A stretch of DNA of 16,535 nucleotides from SHLQ01 sp964517125 (lineage in GTDB: Bacteria > Actinomycetota > Acidimicrobiia > Acidimicrobiales > SHLQ01): the NCBI GenBank assembly GCA_964517125.1, contig CAZFBD010000086.1, positions 1-16,535 on the forward strand. Reading direction: 5' to 3'. Shown piece by piece: positions 1 to 7,710 of this stretch; position 1 is the stretch's first letter; each line of letters begins with the position of its first letter. Both the position numbers and the translations under genes were made by a program. Under the pieces are notes generated by a model. That model ran no database searches. It was not told where the DNA came from and saw only the letters and a program-made list of their open reading frames with translations.

Positions 1-731
1 ACCAGCGACGCAACCGTGGCCAGATCAACATCGAGGTTCGAGTGGCTCTGCTCGTGGCGGCCAACCTCGTGTACGGCTTCGGCAACCAGTCGGTCGAGCT
101 CGGGCCCGACCCGCTCAGCCAGACTGAGGGGGTCGTCGGCGACGGTGGAACGGACCGCATCCAGGCGCTGGCGTGCGCGGTCCACCGCAGGGACGCGGAG
201 GCCGAGCCGTGTCACGGTGGCCGCCGCCTCGTCAATGGATGTTTCGGCAGCGTCCATGCGGGGCAACATGTCCCGCCACACTTCGTCGACGGCTGCGACT
301 CCGTCGCGGATGGGCTCGTAGGCGTTCCGCATCCGGTCGATCAACTGCTCGATCGTGATCTGGTGTTCGACGACATCGGGGGTCAGAAGATCCCGTTCGC
401 CAAGTGAGCCCGATGTGGTGGTCAGCGTGACCGAGGCCCCGGTGAGCATCTGCTCCAACCGTGCGCGCTCCTCCCCGGCAAAGCGGCCCCTGGCAGCCTG
501 TTGCAGATCCCGGCACCGGCCCAGCACCTCGTGGAGGACGCCCAGCCACGACCACAATGCGGGAGCCGCCTCCATCGGACCATTCATACGACGGCCGGTC
601 AGACCTCCCATGTCGCCCGCGGCGAGCAGGCGGTAGGTGGGATGCTCCTCGAGCTCGACGAGGTTCGCAGCGATGCGGCGCTCGGCGCCGGTGAACCGTT
701 GCAGACGGCGATCGAGTTCTGCCTGGTCCAC
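1..731 (-). CDS. Predicted alpha-helical/coiled-coil protein, 3'-truncated by the window edge
   Basis: An open frame without stop runs from a GTG at 731 down to base 1 (243 codons seen; the C-terminus lies outside). The start is supported by GGAG five bases upstream of the GTG and a TAGATT -10 box further up. The product is rich in Glu, Asp, Arg, Leu and Ala, has no signal peptide or membrane segment in the visible part, and shows long amphipathic helices (for example residues 1-30, about 125-180 and 185-240), so it is probably cytoplasmic and coiled-coil. I do not recognise the family. It is divergent from the GlnX-like sensor operon, with only 97 bp between the start codons, so shared regulation or a role as cytoplasmic partner is possible but is inference. 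The visible part shows no protein kinase motif, so it is not evidently a PknG homologue. Confidence 0.75.
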   Translation of the reverse strand, partial: MDQAELDRRLQRFTGAERRIAANLVELEEHPTYRLLAAGDMGGLTGRRMNGPMEAAPALWSWLGVLHEVLGRCRDLQQAARGRFAGEERARLEQMLTGASVTLTTTSGSLGERDLLTPDVVEHQITIEQLIDRMRNAYEPIRDGVAAVDEVWRDMLPRMDAAETSIDEAAATVTRLGLRVPAVDRARQRLDAVRSTVADDPLSLAERVGPELDRLVAEAVHEVGRHEQSHSNLDVDLATVASL

Positions 732-758
732 GGTTGCTCCAAAGTGACGGCCGGTCAG

Positions 759-764
759 AATCTA
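759..764 (-). promoter_or_regulatory. Probable -10 box (TAGATT) for the divergent minus-strand gene
   Basis: Read on the minus strand, TAGATT lies 27 bases before the GTG at 731. This would give a short leader of about 20 nt that carries the GGAG ribosome-binding site at about 737-740. No convincing -35 box is visible. It sits back-to-back with the plus-strand box at 817-822. Confidence 0.4.
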
Positions 765-816
765 GTCCGGCGACACTCCCTGCTCGCGCTCCGCCCCATC
801 ACCCGGGCCCATCTCC

Positions 817-822
817 TACGAT
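817..822 (+). promoter_or_regulatory. Probable -10 box (TACGAT) for a leaderless GlnX-like operon
   Basis: TACGAT ends six bases before the GTG at 829, so transcription would begin at or next to the start codon. There is no Shine-Dalgarno sequence before this GTG, which fits a leaderless mRNA. The same spacing recurs at the iscS and SpoIIM-like genes in this window. No clear -35 box is seen. Confidence 0.5.
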
Positions 823-828
823 GGCGCC

Positions 829-2127
829 GTGGCAGCACCGACGGCGGCACCCGCACGCACAGCAACAGACGATGGCGGAATCGACCTTCGTCGGCTTCGG
901 TCCACTCCGGCCATCATGCGTTCCTGGTCGGTGGCGCTCACCGTACTGATTGGCATCGCGGCCCTCCTGTCGTTCGTCGCCGCGCAGGAGTTGGTTGGCA
1001 GCACCGACCGGCTGGAACAGAACGTTGCCCCGGTCCTCATCACATCGCAGGGATTGGTGGCAAGCCTGGCCGAGGCTGATGCTGCGAACACTTCGGTGTT
1101 CCTCTCCGGCGCCGACGAAGACCGCCAGCAGCGGCGCCTGTACGAACTCGCCATCGAACGTGCGCCCCGTCAGATCGAAGAGGTCTCCTCGCTCATCGGC
1201 AACGATCCCAGCGCCCACGATGCGCTCAAGGATGTCTCGAGTCGGCTGACTTCCTACGTGGCCACGGTGGAGCAGGCCCGAGCCGCGAACCTCCAGGGTG
1301 ACCCCGAAGCGACGGAAACCCTGGCCGATGCCATTGCGCTCATCAGTGGCGCCGATGGCATGCTCACAGGCGTCAACGATGTGACCGTGCTGGCGCAGGA
1401 CGACTTCCAAAACCTCGACAACACCGGCAATTTTCTCACCGCTGCGGCAGTCATCTCCATCCTGGTCGCCATCGTCGCGCTGGTCTTCGGACAGCTGTGG
1501 TTGCGAACGCGGACCCGGCGCACGCTCAACCCGTCCATGCTGCTCGGCACGATCGTTCTGGTTGTTCTCGCCGCCTGGATCTTCATCGCGTTCTTCGGTC
1601 GATCGGCCGATCTCAACGAGGCCGAGAACGACGCCTACGCCGCCATCGCCGAGACGAGTTCGCTGCAGACCGAGGCCTTCGATCTGAAGACTCGAACCGC
1701 AAGCAGCCTGATCGGCACCACAACGTTTTCTGCACAGGAACGGTCCGAGGCCGAGGCACAGGTGCAAGGCGGAATCGACCGGATCTTCCGGCTGGTGAAC
1801 GGCGACCGTGAGACCGCAGCTGCCACCGAGCTCAGCGTGCGGTGGGATCGATATGCCATCACGAGCGCCCAGATCGGCAGCGACCTCGACGGTGGCCGAA
1901 CCGCCGAGGCGACCGCCCGATCCATCGGTGATGGCAACCGGGACTTCAACGGCTTCAACACCGCTGTCGAGAGTGTGCTTTCGGACAACCGCGATCAGTT
2001 CCTCGACGCCGCAGCGAGTGCCAGGTCGCGACTCGACTGGCTTCGGCTGGGCTCCATCCTCCTCCCGATTCTCGCCGCACTGTTGGTGCTGTGGGGTTGG
2101 CAGGTCCGAATCAACGAGTACTGGTGA
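829..2127 (+). CDS. GlnX-like four-TM membrane sensor with two extracytoplasmic helical domains
   Basis: The 432-residue product has four membrane segments (about 34-53, 202-224, 236-257, 405-424). They bracket two similar-sized, alpha-helical, acidic extracytoplasmic domains (54-201 and 258-402), which look like two tandem four-helix-bundle sensor modules. The Arg-rich loop at 226-231 and the N-terminal RRLR place the loops and ends in the cytoplasm; the C-terminal tail after TM4 is only about 8 residues. Length and layout match mycobacterial GlnX (Rv0412c, about 439 residues, from memory), which works with the lipoprotein GlnH to report extracellular amino acids to the kinase PknG. Here the next gene, overlapping by 4 bp, is also a binding lipoprotein. 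No kinase, HAMP or signalling domain is present in the protein, so output must pass through a partner not seen here. The family call rests on architecture, not on an alignment. Confidence 0.7.
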   Translation: MAAPTAAPARTATDDGGIDLRRLRSTPAIMRSWSVALTVLIGIAALLSFVAAQELVGSTDRLEQNVAPVLITSQGLVASLAEADAANTSVFLSGADEDRQQRRLYELAIERAPRQIEEVSSLIGNDPSAHDALKDVSSRLTSYVATVEQARAANLQGDPEATETLADAIALISGADGMLTGVNDVTVLAQDDFQNLDNTGNFLTAAAVISILVAIVALVFGQLWLRTRTRRTLNPSMLLGTIVLVVLAAWIFIAFFGRSADLNEAENDAYAAIAETSSLQTEAFDLKTRTASSLIGTTTFSAQERSEAEAQVQGGIDRIFRLVNGDRETAAATELSVRWDRYAITSAQIGSDLDGGRTAEATARSIGDGNRDFNGFNTAVESVLSDNRDQFLDAAASARSRLDWLRLGSILLPILAALLVLWGWQVRINEYW

Positions 2128-3296
2128 GTGTCGTGAGACGAACCCCATCATCCCGAACGAGTCGCCGCTCCTTCCTCGCCGGTTCTGCAGCGTTTGGTGC
2201 CGCGGTGTTGGCCGGCTGCGCCACCGACCGCCGAACCGTCGGCGTCACCGACGATCAGTTTGGAACACTCCGCGTTCGCAACTGGACCGAGTACATCGAC
2301 CCTGAACTCCTGCCCATCATCGAAGCCGACATCGGCGTCGGGCTCGACTACCAGGGCGCATACGAATCGAACGACGCTGCCTACGACGAGTACATCGAGC
2401 CGTTCCTGCTCGAGCGTGTCGGCGGCGGCGTCCCCGACTTCGACGTGATCGTTCCGACCAACTGGCTCGCTGCACGCATGGTCATCGATGGCCTGGCCGA
2501 ACCGCTGCCCATCGAACTGATTCCGAACCACGTCAACATCGACCCGGCGTACCTGACCAACGACTGGGATCGCGGCTCACGCTTTCAGATGCCGTGGCAG
2601 GCCGGCATCACGGGAATCGCCTACGACCCGGCTGCCACCGGCCGTCCCATCGGTTCGGTCGGTGACCTGTTCTCGGCAGAGTTCGCCGGGCGCGTCGCCA
2701 TGATCGGGGAAATGCGCGAAGCCGTTGGGTTGGCCATGTTGGTCAACGGTGACGACCCCACCCGACCCACCGAAGAGACCGCTGCGGCCGGTTTCGCGCT
2801 CGTGACCGACGCGGTCAACCGTGGCCAGTTCCGTGCGGCCACCTACGGCGACTTCGCCGCCGGCCTCGCATCCGGTGAATTCGTTGCGGCCATGGCGTGG
2901 TCGGGTGACACCGTGCTCCTGCAGGCCGACCGTCCCGACATCGAGTTTGTCATTCCCGAAGAGGGTGCCATCTCCTGGTTCGACACCATGGTGATTCCCG
3001 CCGATGCCGCCAACGTCGGGTCAGCCGGCCGCTTCATGAACTGGGCCTACGACCCGGTCAACGCCGCCCAGCTCACCAGTTGGGTCCAGTACGTGTCGCC
3101 GGTCGTGGGTGTGCAGGATGAGCTGTTCCGCCTTGGCGGCGAGTCCGCTGCGCTTGCGCAGAGCCCCATTCTGTTCCCCGACGCCGCCACCCGGAACCGC
3201 CTCTTCACCTGGGGTTCGGGCTTGGACCGGGCGGTCGAAGATCAGCTCGAAGCCGACTTCTTCGATCTGATCGATCCCATCCTCACCGAAGGTTGA
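2124..3296 (+). CDS. PotD-like spermidine/putrescine-binding lipoprotein (TAT signal)
   Basis: A 390-residue extracytoplasmic solute-binding protein. It begins with a twin-arginine signal (SRRSFLAG, residues 13-20) and a lipobox ending LAGC with Cys32 as the lipidation site. The mature part follows PotD of E. coli closely in motif order: NWTEYI (53-58), an ESN segment (81-83), EMRE (196-199) in place of the D-x-x-E polyamine carboxylates, a Trp at 259, WFD (285-287) in place of the WMD that clamps polyamine, and the final strand region after 322. Pocket residues therefore look retained, which points to a diamine or polyamine ligand. The GTG at 2124 was chosen because it forms a GTGA overlap with the upstream stop; GTG 2133 is an alternative. 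No permease or ATPase gene is adjacent, so a sensory role with the GlnX-like protein is more likely than transport. This is inference. Confidence 0.85.
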   Translation: MSVVRRTPSSRTSRRSFLAGSAAFGAAVLAGCATDRRTVGVTDDQFGTLRVRNWTEYIDPELLPIIEADIGVGLDYQGAYESNDAAYDEYIEPFLLERVGGGVPDFDVIVPTNWLAARMVIDGLAEPLPIELIPNHVNIDPAYLTNDWDRGSRFQMPWQAGITGIAYDPAATGRPIGSVGDLFSAEFAGRVAMIGEMREAVGLAMLVNGDDPTRPTEETAAAGFALVTDAVNRGQFRAATYGDFAAGLASGEFVAAMAWSGDTVLLQADRPDIEFVIPEEGAISWFDTMVIPADAANVGSAGRFMNWAYDPVNAAQLTSWVQYVSPVVGVQDELFRLGGESAALAQSPILFPDAATRNRLFTWGSGLDRAVEDQLEADFFDLIDPILTEG

Positions 3297-3298
3297 GC

Positions 3299-4648
3299 AT
3301 GCACGAACACACCCCAGCGACCGCCGAGCTGGCCGACCGCATCATCGGTCTGGCCAAGGCTCGTGTGGAGCTCGATCCCATTCCGCTCGAGTACCCGAAG
3401 ACCGCCGAAGAACTGCGCGAACTGTGCGGTTCCACCATCACCTCCGACGGCATCGGTGGCGACAAGGCCCTCGACCTGTTCAACGATGTCCTCTCCCCTG
3501 CCTCGCTCTCGGTCGACTTCACCCGCTACCTGGCCTTCGTGCCTGCGGCTCCCACCGAAGCCGCCGTGCTCTTCGATCTGCTCGTGTCCGCCTGTTCCAC
3601 CTACGGCGGGTCGTGGCTTGAAGGCGCCGGCTCGGTGTTCGCCGAAAACGAGGCGCTCGACTGGATCCGCCAAATCGCCGGGATGCCCGAAGGCGCAGGT
3701 GGGGTCTTCGTGCCTGGTGGCACCATCGGGAACCTTTCGGCGATGGTCGCTGCCCGCCACGACGCAAACCTGCGGGCTGGCGACGACCGACCCGCTCGCT
3801 GGGCATTCCTCGCCTCGAAGGAAACGCACTCGTCGGTGAAGGCTGCGTGCGCCGTCATGGACGCCGACGTGATCCTCGTCGACACCGGCGACGACCGACG
3901 GATGCACGGCGACGAAGTCCGGGCGGCGCTCGCTGAGCACGGCGACCGCGTCTGCTGCGTGGTCGCCACGTCGGGAACCACGAACCTCGGACTCGTCGAT
4001 GACCTCGACACGATCGCCGATGTCTGTGAGGAGTTCGGCGTGTGGCTGCACGTCGACGGGGCATACGGCGGCGCTGGTCTTGCCTCGGAGCGGACCCGTC
4101 CCCTCTTCGCTGGGTTGGGCCGTGCCGATTCGTTCATCGTCGATCCGCACAAGTGGCTGTTTGCCCCCTTCGACTGTTGTGCCTTGTTGTACAAGGACCC
4201 GACCCAGGCGCAGGCCATCCATGCGCAGTACGCCGGCTACCTGTCGTTTCTGGACGCGTACGGCGACTGGAACCCAAGCGACTTCGCCATCCACCTGACC
4301 CGACGGGTCCGCGGGCTTCCGTTCTGGTTCAGCCTGGCCACGCATGGCACCGCCGCCTACGGCGATGCCATAGACGTCACGCTCGACCTTGCCGAGGCTG
4401 CCGCCCAGATGATCATCGACGCCGACCATCTGGAGCTCGCCCACGAGCCGAGCCTTTCGGTCGTTGCCTTCACCCGACCGGGCTGGAGCCCAGCCGAGTA
4501 TCAGGCCTGGACCGAACAGGCGATGGAGAAGGGTCTGGCCTTCGTCACGCCGTCACGGCTCGACGGCGCCCCCATCTTCCGCTTCTGCTTCGTCAACCCA
4601 CGAACAACCACCGACGAGATTGCCGCCATCCTCGCCGACATGGTCTGA
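3299..4648 (+). CDS. Group II pyridoxal-phosphate-dependent amino-acid decarboxylase
   Basis: A 449-residue fold-type I PLP enzyme of the glutamate/aromatic amino-acid decarboxylase group, which turns an amino acid into an amine plus CO2. Visible landmarks are GGTIGNLSAM (140-149) in the phosphate-binding region, ETHSS with His177 as the probable ring-stacking residue, SGTTNLG (225-231), HVDGAYGG with Asp253 for the pyridine nitrogen, and VDPHKWL with Lys285 as the Schiff-base lysine. Length is normal for the family. The ATG at 3299 follows GAAGG at a good distance and lies two bases after the upstream stop; a TTG at 3293 would overlap that stop and is less likely. Substrate cannot be read from the sequence; Glu, diaminobutyrate, Tyr, Trp or His are options. 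Its place behind a polyamine-type binding protein suggests the amine made and the amine sensed may be related. Confidence 0.88.
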   Translation: MHEHTPATAELADRIIGLAKARVELDPIPLEYPKTAEELRELCGSTITSDGIGGDKALDLFNDVLSPASLSVDFTRYLAFVPAAPTEAAVLFDLLVSACSTYGGSWLEGAGSVFAENEALDWIRQIAGMPEGAGGVFVPGGTIGNLSAMVAARHDANLRAGDDRPARWAFLASKETHSSVKAACAVMDADVILVDTGDDRRMHGDEVRAALAEHGDRVCCVVATSGTTNLGLVDDLDTIADVCEEFGVWLHVDGAYGGAGLASERTRPLFAGLGRADSFIVDPHKWLFAPFDCCALLYKDPTQAQAIHAQYAGYLSFLDAYGDWNPSDFAIHLTRRVRGLPFWFSLATHGTAAYGDAIDVTLDLAEAAAQMIIDADHLELAHEPSLSVVAFTRPGWSPAEYQAWTEQAMEKGLAFVTPSRLDGAPIFRFCFVNPRTTTDEIAAILADMV

Positions 4649-4718
4649 GCAGACTCTCGTGCCGAATTCATGAACACCGCGACAGGCTCGTCACACGAAT
4701 CTCCAACGCAGTGTGGCC

Positions 4719-5342
4719 ATGGATGACAACAGCTCTCGGCGGATGACTCGTGCCGCGGCGGCCGTGGTTGCCTGCGTGCTCGGCACCTCGTGTACAAGCG
4801 ATCCACCACCGGCTGAACGATCGCTGGAGGTTGCTCCAGCGTCGACAGCGAGCCCACTGACAACGACTCCCGCAACGTCAACCGAAGTCACTTCCTCTTC
4901 AACATCGAGCGTTCCTGGTGGCGCAAGTGTCGGCCAACCCAGACTCTATGAGGAAGACTCCCCTCGGCTTGACGCGACAGGACTCCAGCTCTGGACGCAC
5001 CCGGAGATTGGCGGGATGGAAGCCCTCGACGGTGGTTACCTTGTGAATCTCGGCGGATGTCTTGGGCTCCAGGGCAATCCTGCCGAAGAGGCGATTGGCC
5101 TACCGCTACTGCTCGCTGGTTCTGTCCAAGGGGAGGCTGTCCGGATCTCAGATGACGGCCACTCGCTGCACCTCCGCGGCGAGGATTTCGTACTCGGTGA
5201 GCGCGTAGTTGTCGGCGGCGGTTGGATAGAAACCGGCAGCGAGGCATCGCAATCAGCGCTCGACTACTGGGGACCGATTCCTGACGACTGCCCCGCCGAC
5301 TACGGCTTCTTCGTCGCAGACAGCGTCAAAAAGCGCGAGTAA
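4719..5342 (+). CDS. Hypothetical small lipoprotein with Ser/Thr-rich linker
   Basis: I do not recognise this protein. Three in-frame starts exist: GTG 4713, ATG 4719 and ATG 4743. None has a clear ribosome-binding site. The last gives the neatest signal peptide (MTR then an Ala/Val core), ending at a lipidation cysteine in either VVAC or GTSC; the latter has Gly at -3 and is atypical. A low-complexity Pro/Ser/Thr/Val stretch of about 40 residues follows, as in many actinobacterial surface lipoproteins, then a globular domain of about 130 residues. That domain contains two cysteines (in GGCLGL and DDCPADY) that could form a disulfide outside the cell, and many Gly and beta-type segments. It lies 70 bp after the decarboxylase and could be the distal gene of that operon or separate. 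It converges on mnmA with 27 bp between the stops and no visible terminator. Confidence 0.65.
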   Translation: MDDNSSRRMTRAAAAVVACVLGTSCTSDPPPAERSLEVAPASTASPLTTTPATSTEVTSSSTSSVPGGASVGQPRLYEEDSPRLDATGLQLWTHPEIGGMEALDGGYLVNLGGCLGLQGNPAEEAIGLPLLLAGSVQGEAVRISDDGHSLHLRGEDFVLGERVVVGGGWIETGSEASQSALDYWGPIPDDCPADYGFFVADSVKKRE

Positions 5343-5369
5343 GTACCCCGCTGCAGAGTTGCCAAGTCC

Positions 5370-6413
5370 CTATCGAGCGATTGCGCCGCCGATGACGGTG
5401 TCGCCGTTTGCGTCGGCTTCGTAGAAGACCAGCGACTGCCCGGCTGCGATGCGGTCGCGCGGTTGCTCCCACTCGACGCGATCCTCGAAGACTTCGGCCG
5501 GCAGAGCTGCGCCGTGAGCGCTCGCCTGCACCAGGGCCCAGCCGGTGAACGGTTCGTCGGCCCAGACCGGCTGGGTGAAGCCGGTGAGGTCGTCGCGTAG
5601 CGACCGTCGTGGCCCGATGGTCACGACCGATTCGGTCAGGTTCACGTCGAGCACGAACTGTGGCTCGCCCATGCCGGACACGTTCAGTCCCTTGCGCTGA
5701 CCAACCGTGACCAGCTCGGTCGCGGGCACCGAGCCAACTTCGTCGCCTGACTCGGTCACGATGATGCCCGGCGTCAGCCCACCCCGAGCCTCGAGGAATT
5801 CCTCGCGGCCACCAGCCTTGGTGATGAAGCAGACGTCCTGACTGTCGGGCTTTGCCGCCGTGACGAGCCCACGTTCGGTTGCCGCAACCCGAAGGTCGGG
5901 CTTGAGCCAACCACCGATGGGAAGCAGCAGGCTCGAGAGCACGTCCTGACCGAGCATGTGCAGCACGTAGCTCTGGTCTTTCTGCGGATCGACACCTCGC
6001 CGCAGCCGGAACCCGCCGTCGGGCATGGTTGCGATGCGGGCGTAGTGTCCGGTGGCGATGCGATCGAACCCGATCATTCGGGCACGGTCGTAGAACAGGT
6101 CGAACTTGATGTGCCGGTTGCACTCGATGCACGGGTTGGGCGTTCCCCCCGACCGGTGCGCGTCCACATACGGATTGACGACGTGCTGTGTGAACTCGTC
6201 GCCGAAGTTGAACACGTGGTGCTCGATGCCCAGCTCGGCGGCAACCCATCGGGCGTCGTCGACATCGGAGACCGAGCAGCAGCCGGAGTCGGACTCGCCT
6301 CCCCAGAGCTTCATGGTGACGCCGACGACCTCGTAGCCGTCTTCGACGAGGAGAGCGGCCGCAACGGAGCTGTCGACGCCGCCAGACATTCCAACAAGAA
6401 CCCGTTCAGCCAT
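5370..6413 (-). CDS. mnmA: tRNA-specific 2-thiouridylase MnmA
   Basis: A 347-residue cytoplasmic enzyme that adenylates and then thiolates the C2 of wobble uridine 34 in tRNA Lys, Glu and Gln, with sulfur delivered from cysteine desulfurase. The N-terminal PP-loop SGGVDSS (10-16) binds ATP. The catalytic cysteine is Cys98 in the PNPCIECN segment, and the second catalytic cysteine is Cys195 in DSQDVCFI. ATGHYAR (120-126), KDQSYVL (145-151) and VTVGQRKGL (235-243) are further family landmarks, and the C-terminal beta-barrel domain is present. Length is normal. The ATG at 6413 is preceded by GGAGG and overlaps the end of the cysteine desulfurase gene by 8 bp, so the two are probably translated together. 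The same iscS-mnmA order is known in mycobacteria (Rv3025c-Rv3024c, from memory). Confidence 0.97.
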   Translation of the reverse strand: MAERVLVGMSGGVDSSVAAALLVEDGYEVVGVTMKLWGGESDSGCCSVSDVDDARWVAAELGIEHHVFNFGDEFTQHVVNPYVDAHRSGGTPNPCIECNRHIKFDLFYDRARMIGFDRIATGHYARIATMPDGGFRLRRGVDPQKDQSYVLHMLGQDVLSSLLLPIGGWLKPDLRVAATERGLVTAAKPDSQDVCFITKAGGREEFLEARGGLTPGIIVTESGDEVGSVPATELVTVGQRKGLNVSGMGEPQFVLDVNLTESVVTIGPRRSLRDDLTGFTQPVWADEPFTGWALVQASAHGAALPAEVFEDRVEWEQPRDRIAAGQSLVFYEADANGDTVIGGAIAR

Positions 6414-7688
6414 TGCCGCCTCCGTGTGTTCGGAGCCGGTCGACGGCTTCGGGGATGAGTGTGAGCGCAGTGTCGATGTCGTCTTCGGTCGTGGACCAAC
6501 CGAGGGAGAGGCGTAGCGGCGCAAGGTTGCTGGTGTCGAGGCCCATGGCGCTGAGCACGTGCGACGCTCCCTGAGCGCCGCTGGCGCAGGAAGACGCTGC
6601 CGAGCACGCAAGGAGCTGCTCGTCGAGCAAGAAGAGCAGGGGCTCGCTCTGCACGCCGGGAATGCACACGTGCACGATTCCCGGGACGCGCGTTTCACGC
6701 GGAACGGTTGGCCGGAGTCCGTCGATCTTGTTCGCCAGGCCGTCGAGCAGGCGGCTGGCCAGGCGGTCGATGCGTGCCAGGCGTTCGTCCCGATCGTCGA
6801 GCGAAGCACGTACCGCAGCTGCGAATCCCACGATGCCGGCAACGTTCTGGGTTCCGGCGCGACGGTCGCGCTCCTGTCCGCCGCCAACAAGCATGGGTTC
6901 GGGCATGCGGCCTTCGCGAACGGCGATGGCTCCGACACCCTGCGGTCCGCCGAGCTTGTGTCCGGTGATCGACATGAGGTCGACACCCGCCGTGTCGACG
7001 GGCAGGTCGAGCCACGGAAGCGCCTGGACCGCGTCGGTATGCACGATGGTGGCTGGGTTGCGCGAGTGAACGGCGTCGACGATCTCCGCCACTGGCTGGA
7101 TGACGCCGGTCTCGTTGTTGACGGCCATCACGCTCACCAGTTCGGTGTCGTCAATGACCATGCCCGCAATCGTGTCCGTCGAAATGTGGCCGTGTTCGTC
7201 GGTTGGAAGGACGGTGGCGCCTTGTCGAACTGCCGGTTCCAGANNNNNNNNNNNNNNNNNNNNNNNNNNNNNNNNNNNNNNNNNNNNNNNNNNNNNNNNN
7301 NNNNNNNNNNNNNNNNNNNNNNNNNNNNNNNNNNNNNNNNNNNGCCGTGTTCGTCGGTTGGAAGGACGGTGGCGCCTTGTCGAACTGCCGGTTCCAGAAC
7401 GGCTGGGTGTTCGGTCGCTCCAACGAGGACCGTGCCTGGAGCATGGGAGCGGCCGACGGCGAGGTTGTCGGACTCGGTGCCGCCTCCGGTGAACACGATC
7501 TCGCCGCGGGTGAAACCGGTGGCTTCGGCCAGGACACCTCGGGCGTCGTCCAACGCCTGGCGCGCCTGCCGTCCGCGCCGGTGCGCTGCGGTCGGATTGG
7601 CGTGCTGATCGGTGAACCACGGCAGCATCGCTTCGAGCACTTCGGGGCGAAGCGGCGACGATGCTGCATGATCCAGGTAGGCGGACAT
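6406..7688 (-). CDS. iscS: Cysteine desulfurase (IscS/NifS type), interrupted by a false assembly gap
   Basis: This PLP enzyme removes sulfur from cysteine as a protein persulfide and feeds it to MnmA next door and to other sulfur acceptors. Read as given, it is broken by 100 N, and its two halves lie in different frames (N-terminal half 7688-7344, C-terminal half 7188-6406). Merging the 55-bp copies that flank the N removes 155 bases and joins the halves exactly into one 375-residue protein, the normal family length. In that protein: LDHAASSP at the N-terminus, TGGGTESDN (67-75) for phosphate binding, His94 in ATEH, NNETG (139-143), Asp167 and Gln170, the PLP Lys193 in SITGHKLGG, RAGTQN (225-230), and catalytic Cys316 in SSCASG. 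The ATG at 7688 is supported by a TAGAAT box six bases upstream. Without the merge it would be wrongly called a pseudogene or two partial genes. Confidence 0.93.
6419..6423 (-). promoter_or_regulatory. Shine-Dalgarno (GGAGG) of mnmA
   Basis: A perfect GGAGG on the minus strand lies five bases before the mnmA ATG, inside the last codons of the cysteine desulfurase gene. It settles the mnmA start at 6413 and supports reinitiation across the 8-bp overlap. Confidence 0.75.
7189..7243 (+). repeat. 55-bp duplicate, left copy (contig-end overlap)
   Basis: This stretch, starting GCCGTGTTCGTCGG and ending CGGTTCCAGA directly at the first N, is identical base for base to 7344-7398. It codes, on the minus strand, for residues in the EPAVRQGATVLPTDEHG part of the cysteine desulfurase. 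It is best explained as an unmerged end overlap of two contigs, not as a biological repeat. Confidence 0.95.
7244..7343. other. Run of 100 N (scaffold gap of nominal length)
   Basis: Exactly 100 undetermined bases, the customary placeholder for a gap of unknown size. Because both flanks carry the same 55 bases and the gene closes perfectly when these are merged, the real gap length is most likely zero, with a 55-base overlap of contig ends. Confidence 0.98.
7344..7398 (+). repeat. 55-bp duplicate, right copy (contig-end overlap)
   Basis: Identical to 7189-7243 and beginning directly after the last N. Length 55 equals a k-mer size commonly used by de Bruijn graph assemblers, where adjacent contigs share k bases at their ends. 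Confidence 0.95.
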
Positions 7689-7694
7689 GTGGCA

Positions 7695-7700
7695 ATTCTA
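7695..7700 (-). promoter_or_regulatory. Probable -10 box (TAGAAT) for leaderless iscS-mnmA
   Basis: On the minus strand TAGAAT ends six bases before the ATG at 7688, so the mRNA would start at or next to the A of the start codon. No ribosome-binding site precedes the ATG. The -35 position would fall near 7718-7723, within the arm of the 7711-7759 hairpin. Confidence 0.55.
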
Positions 7701-7710
7701 CGGTTCCAGG

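Noticed and set aside
799..2151. 450-codon open frame on the minus strand
   Set aside because: It mirrors the GlnX-like gene. The plus-strand product has four sensible membrane helices and a promoter; this one gives only low-complexity charged sequence.
2124..3296. Part of an ABC-type polyamine importer
   Set aside because: No permease or ATPase gene lies in the operon or elsewhere in the window, and the immediate partner is a GlnX-like sensor. Transport by components encoded elsewhere is not excluded.
4649..4718. Terminator or promoter between the decarboxylase and the small lipoprotein
   Set aside because: No stable inverted repeat is seen, and the only -10-like string (ACGAAT) is too far from consensus to call.
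7244..7398. Cysteine desulfurase as a pseudogene or as two genes
   Set aside because: The break coincides exactly with the N run and a 55-bp duplicate; merging restores a full-length intact enzyme.
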